Below are positions 36,809 through 45,826 of a stretch of 64,000 bases of DNA, piece by piece (within the stretch, counting starts at the first letter, position 1; every line of letters begins with the position of its first letter). Made by a program: the position numbers and the translations under genes. This DNA comes from a bacterium (GTDB taxonomy: Bacteria > Bacteroidota > Ignavibacteria > Kapaibacteriales > UBA7675): NCBI GenBank assembly GCA_030430495.1, contig JAUIKM010000016.1:1-64000 (forward strand), written 5' to 3'. The notes beneath the pieces are model-generated. The model did not search any database and was not told the origin of the DNA. It saw nothing but the letters and a program-made list of their open reading frames with translations.

Positions 36809-37432
36809 TCAGTGAAGATTGCTTTCCATCAACGTCGTGCGAACCGATCCTTCGCTGCCGTTTGTCATCATGACGTTGGTGGCGACCCATTCGACCAGGC
36901 CGACGCCGGGCGCAAAATAGTAGGTCGTGGCCGAGGGTGCGTTGCCGAAGCGTTCCATGTACTCAAGCCCGGTGAATTTGCCGGCGCCCGTATTTACCGT
37001 GGAGTTTGTGTCCTGCAACATGATGTTGAAGGCCGGCGGACGTTCGTAGGTCTCGCCGCGCTTGATGTCCGTGCGGTAGTAGTGGACCTCGCGTCCGAGT
37101 TTGTCGATCATCCACAAACCGTCGGGCCGCGTTTTCAGCAGGATTGTATCCTTGACCATAAATCCGTAGACCTCGAACCACGTGGTGCTGTCGCCGTCCT
37201 TGGACGCCACCTCGCGCGCGCCGACAACGCGCATCGTGTCAAGGCTGGGATTGCCGCTATTGCCCTCTTTGTCAATGGTCGTTGTTTCGTAGATCCAGTA
37301 GTTGCCTTCGGCCAGAGGAATGATCTCATTGGAGTCCTGCGGCTCGTCGGTCGCGGTGGAACAGGCTGCCAGAACGATCAGAGCCAGTGCGCCGAACCAG
37401 ATGCCGCAACAATTCGTTGCCGTGCGTTGCAT
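36809..37432 (-). CDS. Hypothetical lipoprotein
   Basis: A 207-aa protein with a lipoprotein signal: hydrophobic stretch followed by LAACS (lipobox), so it should be acylated at Cys24 and held in the inner or outer membrane. The mature part has a GNYWIYET motif often seen near the start of small Bacteroidota lipoproteins, but I recognise no domain. The ATG at 37432 is chosen because GAGGT lies 9 nt upstream; the frame also opens at 37450. Divergent from the repeat lipoprotein gene, with 391 bp between. Confidence 0.75.
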   Translation of the reverse strand: MQRTATNCCGIWFGALALIVLAACSTATDEPQDSNEIIPLAEGNYWIYETTTIDKEGNSGNPSLDTMRVVGAREVASKDGDSTTWFEVYGFMVKDTILLKTRPDGLWMIDKLGREVHYYRTDIKRGETYERPPAFNIMLQDTNSTVNTGAGKFTGLEYMERFGNAPSATTYYFAPGVGLVEWVATNVMMTNGSEGSVRTTLMESNLH

Positions 37433-37823
37433 AATCACATGACCTCGCATACAAACTATGTGTATAGATCAGACTGAGAAAACGCTAATATACACAATCG
37501 CCTGCGAGTATTCCTCGGGGCCTGCCGCGTGAAAGAAACGGCCCCGCGGCGGCAATCACGACCGCGAAACGACGGCCGACGGGAACATCAAATATTGTGC
37601 TATCTTTGGAGCAGGCGTCTGTGACAATATGAACGGTTACAAGTCTTGTGCTGCGTGTGAAGGCGAGAAATGCCGGATTTCGCGCGTACAGAATTCATCA
37701 ACAAAAATCAAGCCCGCCCCGGTTCTGCCAGTAACATTTTTGATTGTGTGAGTATTTTCTGGCACTACTGTTCAGCGACTCTCTGGTAAATTATTCTCAC
37801 ATCTACATTTGAAGAGTGCCTGC
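37433..37823. other. Divergent intergenic region
   Basis: Holds the 5' signals of two divergent lipoprotein genes. TATCTTTG at 37601-37608 matches the Bacteroidota -7 box, but no -33 TTTG is seen at the usual distance. Otherwise nothing recognisable. Confidence 0.35.
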
Positions 37824-40613
37824 ATGATTCCTGCTAATACCCCATTGCTGCGCGGCGGCTTCATCGCATTGCTGATGATTGCGCTGGTCGGCGTCGGTGC
37901 TTGCGACGACGACAGCCCGACCGCTCCTTCGGGCCAGATCGAATCCGTTTCCGGTATGATTACCAGCGACGGCAATAATGGACTTCCGAACGCTTTTGTT
38001 CAGGCCTTTAACGCTGAACAGACTCTCATCGACAGCGACTCTACCGACGCGGACGGCAACTTCCTGCTCGAAAACCTGCCGACCTCGCTGGACGACGTCA
38101 GCCTGCGCGTGGCGCACATCAACTACGGCGCCGTCACCCTCAACCTTAAATCGATCATCAATTCGAGCAGTAAAAAGGACGGATCGGATCTGATCCTCAA
38201 ACTCGACTCGCTCTGCTGCGGCGTGATTACGATCTGCGCCGTGACCGGCGATCCGGCCGAAGTCCTCGAAAACGTCAACATCACACTGCGCGAAAAAGGC
38301 GACGAGCTCAAGTCGCTCAAAACCAACGGCGACGGCAAAGTGACGTTCAACAACGTCTGCGAGGGCGAATACGACGTGCGCCTGAAGCTCGAAGGTTATC
38401 GCGTACTCGAAAAAGAATTCGCCCTCGACTCCTGCGACACGCTGACGCTCAAACTCTCCATGGAACCCGAGAAAGACGAGTGCTGCGACAACAAAGTCAC
38501 CGTCAAGGTCACCGACAAAGACGGCAACGTTATCGAAGGCGTCAACGCCTGGCTGCGCCAGGAAGGCAAAGTGCTGAAAGAAGGCAAATCCAATGGCGAC
38601 GGCGTCATTGTTTTTGAAGAAGTCTGCGAAGGCAACTACGACATCAAACTCTCGAAGGACAGCTATATCGTCCAGGAAATTGAGGTCGAAGTCGAATGCG
38701 ATAAAGATCAGACCATCGAAAGCACATTGACCAAGGAAGACGACGCCTGCTGCGACGGCATCCTGCGCCTGACCGTCAAGGACAAGGACGGCAATGCAAT
38801 TAACAATGCACGCGTAGGTCTCTGGCGCGACGGCAAACTCATTGACGACCCGCGCACCAATGGCGACGGCGTGGTCGTGATCGACGGTCTCTGCGAAGGC
38901 ACGTACGGCATCGGCCTTACCGCCGAAGGTTTCGAAGGCATTGAGTTTGAATTTGAAATCGGATGCGGCGAAGACAAGTCGCTCGAAAAACAACTCGAAC
39001 CCGCCGAAGAAAAATGCTGCGACAACACCGTGACCGTAAAAGTCACCGACAAAGACGGCAATGCAATTGAAGGCGTCAACGGCGTTATCCGCTGGGAAGG
39101 CAAGAACTACGGCGAAGGCAAATCCAACGGCGACGGCATTATCACCTTCAAGGACATCTGCGAAGGCAAATACGAGATCCGCATCGCCAAAGAAGGCCTG
39201 GTCGTGCAGGAGTTCATCGTTGAAGTCGGCTGTGACGACAAAACAGTCGAGCGCACGATGGAAGCCGCCGAGGAAGAGTGCTGTACCGGCATCCTGCGTT
39301 TAACGGTCACGGACAAGGAAACCGGCAACGCAATTAACAATGCGCGCGTCGTCCTGTACCGCAACGGCAAAGCTGTTGAAGACCCGCGCACGAATGCCGA
39401 AGGCAAGGTTGTCATCGACGGACTGTGTGAGGGCGCGTACGGCGTCGACATCAGCGCCGAAGGTTACGACGCCATCGAATTTGAATTTGAAATCGATTGC
39501 GACGAAGACAAGTCGCTCGAAAAACAACTCTCCCCCGCCGAAGAAAAATGCTGCGACAATACGGTGACTGTTACAATCACCGACAAAGAAGGCAACGCGA
39601 TTGAAGGCGTCAACGGCGTTATCCGCTGGGAAGGCAAGAACTACGGCGAAGGCAAGTCCAACGGCGACGGCGTCATCACCTTCAAGGACATCTGCGAAGG
39701 CAAGTACGAGATCCGCATCGCCAAAGAAGGCCTGGTCGTGCAGGAGTTCATCGTTGAAGTCGGCTGCGAAGACAAAACGGTCGAGCGCACGATGGAGTCC
39801 GCCGAGGAAGAGTGCTGCGACGGCATCCTGCGTTTAACAGTTACGGACAAGGAAACCGGTGAGCCGATTAACAATGCGCGCGTCGGCCTGTGGCGCGACG
39901 GCAAACTGATTGAAGATCCGCGCACGAACGCCGAAGGCAAGGTCGTCATCGACGGGCTCTGTAAAGGGAACTACGGCGTGGGGCTGACGGCTGAAGGGTA
40001 CGACGGCATCGAATTTGAATTCGAAATCGGCTGCGACGAAGACAAGTCGCTCGAAAAACAACTCTCCCCCGAAGGCGACGAGTGCTGCGACGCCGCCCTG
40101 CGCGTCAAGGTCCGCAACGACGACGACGAATCGGCGCTGCAGAACACAACCGTCAAAGTGCGCCAGGAAGGCAAAGTCATTGCCGAGGGTAAAACAAATG
40201 CCGACGGCGTTGTTGAATTCGACGGTCTCTGCGAAGGCACGTACAGCCTGCTCTTCCAGCGCGACGGTTTCAAATCCGCCGAAGCAAATGTTGAAGTGGA
40301 ATGCGACCGCGAAAACAATGCACAAAAAGACCTGACGCCGAATGAGTGCTGCGACGCGCTGTTAAAACACATCGTGATCGACAAAGCCACCGAAGCGCGC
40401 ATCGAAGGCGCGACGGTCAAGGTTTACTACAACGGCGAGCTGGTTGAAGACGCCTCAACAAACGGCGACGGCATTGCAATTGTCGACGGCCTCTGCGCCC
40501 CGCGCACCTACGTCATCGTCATCAGCAAAGACGGCTACAAAACGGCCGAGTACGAATTCCGCTTTGAGAAATGCGACGACCTGCAGGAAACCTTCCGCAT
40601 CGAGAAGAACTGA
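37824..40613 (+). CDS. Repeat lipoprotein with about nine Cys-Cys-led CNA-B/CarboxypepD-like domains
   Basis: Exported protein of 929 aa. The signal ends in VGVGACDDD, a lipobox. One N-terminal carboxypeptidase-regulatory-like domain (SVSGMITSDGNNGLPNAFVQAF) is followed by nine domains of about 85-95 aa, eight of the pattern (E/K/A)CCD-x(12)-DKxG...TNxDGxVxxxxxCEG.Y...CD. Each has four cysteines at fixed places, so disulphides are likely. Domains 4-5 and 6-7 are near copies, a 534-bp (178-aa) tandem duplication. It is very acidic (Asp/Glu-rich) and lacks a T9SS-type tail. It is probably an extended cell-surface stalk; partner unknown. The ATG at 37824 is chosen over an in-frame TTG 15 bp earlier. 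Confidence 0.85.
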   Translation: MIPANTPLLRGGFIALLMIALVGVGACDDDSPTAPSGQIESVSGMITSDGNNGLPNAFVQAFNAEQTLIDSDSTDADGNFLLENLPTSLDDVSLRVAHINYGAVTLNLKSIINSSSKKDGSDLILKLDSLCCGVITICAVTGDPAEVLENVNITLREKGDELKSLKTNGDGKVTFNNVCEGEYDVRLKLEGYRVLEKEFALDSCDTLTLKLSMEPEKDECCDNKVTVKVTDKDGNVIEGVNAWLRQEGKVLKEGKSNGDGVIVFEEVCEGNYDIKLSKDSYIVQEIEVEVECDKDQTIESTLTKEDDACCDGILRLTVKDKDGNAINNARVGLWRDGKLIDDPRTNGDGVVVIDGLCEGTYGIGLTAEGFEGIEFEFEIGCGEDKSLEKQLEPAEEKCCDNTVTVKVTDKDGNAIEGVNGVIRWEGKNYGEGKSNGDGIITFKDICEGKYEIRIAKEGLVVQEFIVEVGCDDKTVERTMEAAEEECCTGILRLTVTDKETGNAINNARVVLYRNGKAVEDPRTNAEGKVVIDGLCEGAYGVDISAEGYDAIEFEFEIDCDEDKSLEKQLSPAEEKCCDNTVTVTITDKEGNAIEGVNGVIRWEGKNYGEGKSNGDGVITFKDICEGKYEIRIAKEGLVVQEFIVEVGCEDKTVERTMESAEEECCDGILRLTVTDKETGEPINNARVGLWRDGKLIEDPRTNAEGKVVIDGLCKGNYGVGLTAEGYDGIEFEFEIGCDEDKSLEKQLSPEGDECCDAALRVKVRNDDDESALQNTTVKVRQEGKVIAEGKTNADGVVEFDGLCEGTYSLLFQRDGFKSAEANVEVECDRENNAQKDLTPNECCDALLKHIVIDKATEARIEGATVKVYYNGELVEDASTNGDGIAIVDGLCAPRTYVIVISKDGYKTAEYEFRFEKCDDLQETFRIEKN
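39010..40078 (+). repeat. Tandem 534-bp duplication inside the repeat lipoprotein gene
   Basis: The TGCTGC of domain 4 (39015) and of domain 6 (39549) are 534 bp apart, and long stretches such as the segment encoding EGVNGVIRWEGKNYGEGKSNG are the same in both copies with a few silent changes. This indicates recent unequal exchange. Confidence 0.8.
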
Positions 40614-40648
40614 TACCGGCGGTTAAACGCATCAACCTGACAATTCAC

Positions 40649-40688
40649 CAGGGTCGTTCCGATTTATCGGGGCGGCCCTGTTGATTTT
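40649..40688 (+). terminator. Terminator of the repeat lipoprotein gene
   Basis: CAGGGTCGTTCCGA, loop TTTA, TCGGGGCGGCCCTG pair over 14 bp (three G-U pairs), followed by TTGATTTT. Confidence 0.8.
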
Positions 40689-40841
40689 ACACAGCTGCCG
40701 TTTGCCTGGCATTCTACCTCTTGTTTAACACTGTGCGATGGATGGCCGGCGCCTGGTGATTTCACTCGCTGATACTGTTTGACTTTGAACCCGGCTCTTG
40801 TGGCTCTCACCTGCATTCTGAGCGCTGCGCCGCCGCCTGCC

Positions 40842-40880
40842 GGCGTTCGGCTGACTTTTCCCTCTTGTTAATCACCGTGT
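40842..40880 (+). repeat. Dispersed intergenic repeat, arm D
   Basis: GTTCGGCTGACTTTTCCC followed by TCTTGTTAATCACCGTG. The last 17 bp match arm C apart from one base. Confidence 0.65.
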
Positions 40881-41027
40881 TGTCGGCTTCAAATCGCCGG
40901 GCTCGAAGCCTTGTTGTTTCAAGGCGGCGCGTCAGTGCGCCGGATGTGACGCAGGGCGCGCCGTGACGGACTCAAAACTGAAAACTCAGCGGCTGTTAAC
41001 AGACTCGATTGATTGGAACTTCACGTG

Positions 41028-41062
41028 CGGTGACGAACAAAAAGAAAAAGCAAGCCGGAGTC
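41028..41062 (-). repeat. Dispersed intergenic repeat, arm E
   Basis: GGTGACGAACAAAAAGAAAA then AGCAAGCCGGAG. Faces arm D. Confidence 0.65.
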
Positions 41063-41157
41063 AAATCAGCGAACAACAGTTAAACAACCTGCACATCGGC
41101 GGCCGACGGCGAAGCGAGGCTGTTTAAGCAGCGCAGGACAGCGTGAATACACGACAT

Positions 41158-41190
41158 AAAAAAAGCCGGCCGGAACAGGTCCGGACGGCT
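41158..41190 (-). terminator. Terminator of the small outer-membrane protein gene
   Basis: On the minus strand AGCCGTCCGG, loop ACCTGTT, CCGGCCGGCT pair over 10 positions with one mismatch, followed by seven T. It lies 25 bp after the stop codon. Confidence 0.8.
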
Positions 41191-41214
41191 TGTACAATTA
41201 CACAACGCGTAAAA

Positions 41215-41739
41215 TCAGATGGGGAAACGCACGCCGCTTTCAAAGACGAGGAAGGAACCCTCAATGAAGACAAAGCGGAACTCGCCGAATACGCCTCCGA
41301 AGTCGGTCTCGTATTCAACGCCGGCGCCGAGGTCCAGATTCAGGCTGGTATCCGATTCCGATATTTCGCCGAGGAAGGGCGAGTCGACCGTTACGGTTGC
41401 ACGTTTAAAGCCAAGGCCGCCCAGCGAATAGAGGTAAAATCCCTCGGAGCTTTCGAACATCCACTGCCACATCACGTCAAAGGTAATCCACTGAACATCA
41501 AAGCCGGCGCTTGACGAGGTGGGCAGATAGTAGACCAGTTCGGGTACAATGTAAAAGACATATTCATCCGACGGCACTTCGTACCAGCCGCGAGCAGCGA
41601 TACCAAGACTGTTGATGTCCGTAGCGTAAGCCAGACCGCCGCCGACACTCATGTCTCCGCCGTCCGCCTGCAGATTGGTGATGCCGCCCGCCAGCAAAAA
41701 TGTGAATGCAGCCAAAACACCGCGTACGAGATTGCGCAT
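41215..41739 (-). CDS. Small outer-membrane beta-barrel protein, function unknown
   Basis: A 174-aa protein with a cleavable signal (about 1-25, ending NLQADG) and alternating hydrophobic/polar strands with many aromatic residues and a terminal strand ending GVRFPI, typical of 8-stranded outer-membrane barrels. No specific family is recognised. The start at 41739 has GGGAG upstream and gives a clean signal peptide; the frame opens further up at 41808. It stands alone with its own terminator. Confidence 0.75.
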   Translation of the reverse strand: MRNLVRGVLAAFTFLLAGGITNLQADGGDMSVGGGLAYATDINSLGIAARGWYEVPSDEYVFYIVPELVYYLPTSSSAGFDVQWITFDVMWQWMFESSEGFYLYSLGGLGFKRATVTVDSPFLGEISESDTSLNLDLGAGVEYETDFGGVFGEFRFVFIEGSFLVFESGVRFPI

Positions 41740-41889
41740 ATACGTGCTCCCAATTAGAACTTCATGAGTGTTGAGTGGCGTAGCGAACCGCGATGGTGGG
41801 CCGGCCACGTAACTGAAGTCAATAATTTACAAAAGTCCGCAGAAAATTTTCAACAAAGCAATGACAAATGCGCTGCCCGTGGAATGCGA

Positions 41890-43185
41890 TCAGGAGCCGG
41901 TCTTGGGCACGTTTTCGTTGTTGTCGTGCGGCTCGCCGGAATGTGAATCCAGCACGTATTCCGGGTCGGCGCCCTCCGTAAGCACGTCGCTCGTAACGAT
42001 GACTTTGCGCACGTCGGCCATGTCGGGGATGTTGTACATGGTGGGGATCATCAGGTCTTCCATGATGCCGCGCAGGGCGCGCGCGCCGGTCTTGCGCTCA
42101 CGGGCGATCTTGACGATCTCGATCAGCACCTCGGGCGTGAATTCGAGTTCCTTGCCTTCCATCTGCAGCAGCTTTTTGTACTGCTTGACGAGTGCGTTGC
42201 GCGGGTTGGAAAGGATGTCCAGCAGAGCGTCGTCCGTGAGCGCGTGCAACGAGGCGACCACCGGCAGACGCCCGATAAATTCGGGAATAAATCCGTAGCG
42301 CAGCAGGTCTTCCGGCTGAATCTCAAAAAAGAGGCTTTCGTCTTCCGTGATGCGCCGCGTTTCGTCGGCGGTGAATCCAATTGTGGAGGAGGAAAGGCGC
42401 TGAGCGATGATTTTTTCCATGCCGTGGAAAGCACCGCCGCAGATAAACAGAATATTTTTGGTATTGACGTTGATCAGCGGCTGCTCGGGGTGTTTGCGTC
42501 CGCCTTTGGGCGGCACGCCGGCTATCGTGCCTTCGAGCAGCTTGAGCAGCGCCTGCTGTACACCTTCACCGCTGACGTCGCGCGTAATGCTCGGGGAGTC
42601 CGATTTACGCGTGATTTTGTCGATCTCGTCGATGTAGACGATGCCGCGTTCGGCGCGCTGCAGGTCGTAGTCGGCATTCTGCAGCAGGTGCGCCAGAACG
42701 GTCTCCACGTCGTCGCCCACGTAGCCCGCCTCCGTCAGCGTCGTGGCGTCGGCAATCACAAAGGGCACGTCCAGCACGCGCGCCAGTGTCTGCGCCAGCA
42801 GCGTTTTGCCCGTGCCCGTGGGGCCGAGCAGCAGAATATTGCTTTTCTCGATCTCGACGTCATCCAGCGAACCTACGAGGTCCTGCGACTGGATGCGTTT
42901 GTAGTGGTTGTAAACGGCCACGGCCAGCGTGCGCTTGGCTTCGTCCTGGCCGATGACGTACTCGTCAAGCGCCCTGGTGATTTCGCGCGGTTTGAGCAGA
43001 GTCGCAACCGCTTCGTTACGGCGCTGCGCCGCATTATTGCGCAGAATTTCGACGGAATTCTGGATGCAGATGTCGCAGATGTAAACGTTGGGACCGGCGA
43101 TCATGCTGGTCACTTCACTGGAGGAGCGCCCGCAAAAAGAGCAATGTAATTCTTCGGTAAAGTTGTTGGGGGGCCGGTCGTTCAT
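41890..43185 (-). CDS. clpX: ATP-dependent Clp protease ATP-binding subunit ClpX
   Basis: AAA+ unfoldase feeding substrates into ClpP; 431 aa. The N-terminal zinc domain has Cys15, Cys18, Cys37 and Cys40 (CSFC, CDIC). Walker A is GPTGTGKT at 121-128, Walker B is VYIDEIDKI, and the pore loop YVGDDV and sensor/IGF-like regions are present. The Met at 43185 is used because the upstream frame has no homology. It follows clpP on the same strand with about 200 bp between, in which a terminator-like hairpin lies. Confidence 0.97.
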   Translation of the reverse strand: MNDRPPNNFTEELHCSFCGRSSSEVTSMIAGPNVYICDICIQNSVEILRNNAAQRRNEAVATLLKPREITRALDEYVIGQDEAKRTLAVAVYNHYKRIQSQDLVGSLDDVEIEKSNILLLGPTGTGKTLLAQTLARVLDVPFVIADATTLTEAGYVGDDVETVLAHLLQNADYDLQRAERGIVYIDEIDKITRKSDSPSITRDVSGEGVQQALLKLLEGTIAGVPPKGGRKHPEQPLINVNTKNILFICGGAFHGMEKIIAQRLSSSTIGFTADETRRITEDESLFFEIQPEDLLRYGFIPEFIGRLPVVASLHALTDDALLDILSNPRNALVKQYKKLLQMEGKELEFTPEVLIEIVKIARERKTGARALRGIMEDLMIPTMYNIPDMADVRKVIVTSDVLTEGADPEYVLDSHSGEPHDNNENVPKTGS

Positions 43186-43246
43186 AATAATTCTGCGAGA
43201 TAATGAGTCCGTCAATTGATGGTCTTGGCGGCTGCCGTCACAATGC

Positions 43247-43284
43247 AAAAACGCGGAAGGCAGCCGGAATATGCCGCCTCCGCG
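43247..43284 (-). terminator. Terminator-like hairpin between clpP and clpX
   Basis: On the minus strand CGCGGAGGCGGCA and TGCCTTCCGCG pair imperfectly around a loop and are followed by GTTTTTGC. It could end part of the tig-clpP transcripts and lower clpX expression. Confidence 0.55.
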
Positions 43285-43385
43285 TGGATCTGTTGACCTG
43301 TTTTTTCACCGTTCCGACGCTGCGGCGACATGAAGTGATCGCCGTCGGGCGTCGGACGGACGGACAGCGTCCGCCCCTAAGTTAA

Positions 43386-43994
43386 TCAACTGTCGGACTT
43401 TTCGCTCGGTCGATGTTCCAGAATTTTGTCGATCAGTCCGTAATCGAGCGCTTCCTTCGGCGACATATACTTGTCGCGATCGGCGTCGATCTTGATCTGT
43501 TCGGGATCTTTGCCGGTGTGTTTACTGATGATCGTGTAGAGCTGTTCGCGGATGCGCAGCATCTCGTTCGTGTAGATCTCGATGTCCGTTGCCTGCCCCT
43601 GCGTACCGCCCATGGGCTGGTGCATCATGATGCGCGAGTGCGGCAGGGCGATGCGCTTGCCTTTGGCGCCGGCGCAGAGCAGGATCTGAGCCATCGATGC
43701 GGCCATGCCGACGCAGATGGTCGAGACTTCGCAGCGCACGAACTGCATGGTATCGTAAATCGCCAGGCCGGCGCTGACGCTGCCGCCGGGCGAGTTGATG
43801 TAGAGCGAAATCTGTTTGTCGGGATCTTCGCTGGCCAGGAAAAGAAATTGGGCAATCACGACGCTGGCGACGTGATCATCTATGGCCTGACCGAGAAAAA
43901 TGATGCGATCCTTGAGCAATCGCGAGAAGATGTCGTACGCCCGTTCACCGCGGCTGGTCTGCTCGATGACGTTCGGCACCAATACGTTGTTCAA
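43386..43994 (-). CDS. clpP: ATP-dependent Clp protease proteolytic subunit ClpP
   Basis: Serine protease of 202 aa assembling as a 14-mer chamber. The catalytic triad is intact: Ser100 (GMAASMAQ), His125 (MMHQPMGG) and Asp174 (ADRDKYMS). The N-terminal [19 protein letters not shown] is the normal form. It lies between tig (73 bp upstream) and clpX, a widely kept order. Confidence 0.98.
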   Translation of the reverse strand: MNNVLVPNVIEQTSRGERAYDIFSRLLKDRIIFLGQAIDDHVASVVIAQFLFLASEDPDKQISLYINSPGGSVSAGLAIYDTMQFVRCEVSTICVGMAASMAQILLCAGAKGKRIALPHSRIMMHQPMGGTQGQATDIEIYTNEMLRIREQLYTIISKHTGKDPEQIKIDADRDKYMSPKEALDYGLIDKILEHRPSEKSDS

Positions 43995-44067
43995 TTGTAT
44001 TCCTCCGGATACTTCGGCCGGCCGGCAGGCGCGCCCGAAGATTCAATACTGCTCGTTACTGAAGTAT

Positions 44068-45444
44068 TTAGTCGTTCTCAGCCAATTCTTCGCTGCCGTC
44101 CTGTCCCGCGTCCGCGTCGGCCGCGGCGGCGGGCATCTCTTCGCCGGGGAGATAAATCTCGTTGGGCGAAGAGACTTCAACATCTTCGTAGCTTGCCTGT
44201 TCGCGCAGGAACTTCATCGCCTTGTCGTTGACGATCTGCGCCATAAAGCGCTCATCCTGAGCTACATAGGAGCGGATCTGCGCCGGATCAAAATTGGCGC
44301 CCGCGGCAATCTGCTGGACCATTTCGTCGATGTCCGCTTCCGTCGCTTCCAGTTTTTCTTTTTCGATGATGGCGTCGCGCACCAGCAGCCAACGGGCGCT
44401 GCGCTCGGACTGCGGACTGACGCGCTGCACGAAGGTCGCAATGTCGAAATTCTCCGGCAGTTTTTTGTCGGGCTGTTTATCCTGAAACTCTTTCAGGCTG
44501 GCGCGGTTGAGTTCGTCCACCAACGCCTGCGGCACGGCCCAGTCGTTATTGCGGCTCAGCATCGTGCGAATGATCTGTTCGTCGATGCTCTTGTCCGTGT
44601 GTTCCAGAACGGAATCGCGCAATTGCGATTCAATCTGTTTGCGCAGTTCTTCCGTGGAGTGAACCGCTCCGTTGGTCAGCCCCTCCACAAAGTCGTTGGT
44701 CAACTCCGCGGGCACGACTTCCTGGAATTCCTTCACGGTGTGGATGAAGGTAATTTTGACGTTTTGATCCTTTTCCGACGGATACTCGTGCTCAAAGGTA
44801 TCGCCGACTTTCAGGTTCAGCAGTTTGGCTCTGACTTCGGGATCGACGCTGGGATTCGGCAGGAACCAACGCAGTTCTTCCACCGGCGCGCTTGCGTCCG
44901 GCTGCCCCGCCTCGTCAACTTTCCGGGCTTCAACGGTGACGAAGAAATTGTCGCTGTTGATCTGCTCGGCTTCCTGAAACTTGCCGTGGTCCAGCAGCAG
45001 GCGGTCGACTTCTTTATCGACGACTTCGTCGTTGACGATCATGCTGCGGCGCTGAACCGAAAAGGTTTTGTAGTCGGCCAGGTCAAATTCCGGCTGAACG
45101 TCGTATTCAATGGTAAACTGCACCGAGCCGTCGCTGCGCTCATCGACGTTGGACAGGATCGGGCGACCAATGGTTTTAATCTCATTGGTGCGCACAATGT
45201 TGCTGAACACCTCGCTGGTGATATCGCCCATCGCATTGGCGCGAATGCGCTTGCCGAAGCGCTTTTTCACGACATCCAGGGGCACCTTGCCCTTGCGGAA
45301 GCCCTTGACTTCCAATTCGGGCTGTGCTTCGCGATAGGCGCGTTTGTAATGCGGTTCAAGATCGTTCGGGGTCAGCGTCACAACGACTTCCGACCGGCAT
45401 CCATGCAGGGTGTTAAATTGGGTTTCCACTTGATTCCATAGCAT
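44068..45444 (-). CDS. tig: Trigger factor
   Basis: Ribosome-bound chaperone with peptidyl-prolyl isomerase activity; 458 aa. The ribosome-binding signature VKGFRKGKVP is at about 46-55. The PPIase region (about 150-250) is divergent, as in many Bacteroidota/Chlorobiota, and the helical C-terminal arms follow. The end is an acidic/Ala tail (about 435-458). Upstream lies tRNA-Leu, 85 bp from the start codon, without an obvious terminator between, so the two may share a transcript. Confidence 0.94.
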   Translation of the reverse strand: MLWNQVETQFNTLHGCRSEVVVTLTPNDLEPHYKRAYREAQPELEVKGFRKGKVPLDVVKKRFGKRIRANAMGDITSEVFSNIVRTNEIKTIGRPILSNVDERSDGSVQFTIEYDVQPEFDLADYKTFSVQRRSMIVNDEVVDKEVDRLLLDHGKFQEAEQINSDNFFVTVEARKVDEAGQPDASAPVEELRWFLPNPSVDPEVRAKLLNLKVGDTFEHEYPSEKDQNVKITFIHTVKEFQEVVPAELTNDFVEGLTNGAVHSTEELRKQIESQLRDSVLEHTDKSIDEQIIRTMLSRNNDWAVPQALVDELNRASLKEFQDKQPDKKLPENFDIATFVQRVSPQSERSARWLLVRDAIIEKEKLEATEADIDEMVQQIAAGANFDPAQIRSYVAQDERFMAQIVNDKAMKFLREQASYEDVEVSSPNEIYLPGEEMPAAAADADAGQDGSEELAEND

Positions 45445-45529
45445 TATCCGTTGACCGCAAGGCAGGCGGCGCAGAACGGATGATTCCAGAGGTATACAGA
45501 ATTGTCTTGCAAAATGTAGCGTGCCGTTG

Positions 45530-45611
45530 TGCGGATGGGGAGACTCGAACTCCCACGAGTTGCCTCACCAGATCCTAAGTCTGGCGCGTCTGCCAATTCC
45601 GCCACATCCGC
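45530..45611 (-). tRNA. tRNA-Leu (anticodon UAG)
   Basis: The minus strand folds as a class II tRNA of 82 nt: acceptor GCGGATG/CATCCGC with discriminator A, D-arm GGCGGAATTGGCAGACGCGC, anticodon stem CCAGA/TCTGG with loop CTTAGGA (anticodon TAG), a short variable arm, and T-arm GGGAGTTCGAGTCTCCC. The 3' CCA is not encoded. Confidence 0.96.
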
Positions 45612-45661
45612 AGAGTCCAGCCCAAACGGACGTTCCGGGTTGCCCCGCGCAGGCTGCATTG

Positions 45662-45692
45662 CAAAGATAGCCACGACGCAACTTTGTTGAAA
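45662..45692 (-). promoter_or_regulatory. Bacteroidota-type promoter candidate for tRNA-Leu and tig
   Basis: On the minus strand TTTC, 19 bp, TATCTTTG. This fits the primary sigma consensus TTTG-N19-TAnnTTTG of Bacteroidota with one change, about 50 bp upstream of the tRNA. Confidence 0.5.
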
Positions 45693-45826
45693 TTATTATT
45701 GGCGCAGGCACGGCCCGGCTGGTCCCGCCACAGCCGACGGCATCCGGCCGCAAACTCAATATCGGCCCCGCAGCAACGTTGTTGCGCGCAGTCTGAATCA
45801 ACACTTTCACGCGGGAATGAGCAATC

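Larger units (their letters stand above)
40689..41157. other. Intergenic DNA holding an inverted pair of repeat arms
   Basis: No gene is supported. Dispersed-repeat arms D (40842-40880) and E (41028-41062) face each other and bracket about 150 bp. Confidence 0.5.

Noticed and set aside
43900-45441. 513-codon frame antisense to tig
   Set aside because: Fully opposite trigger factor, no domain, no start site.
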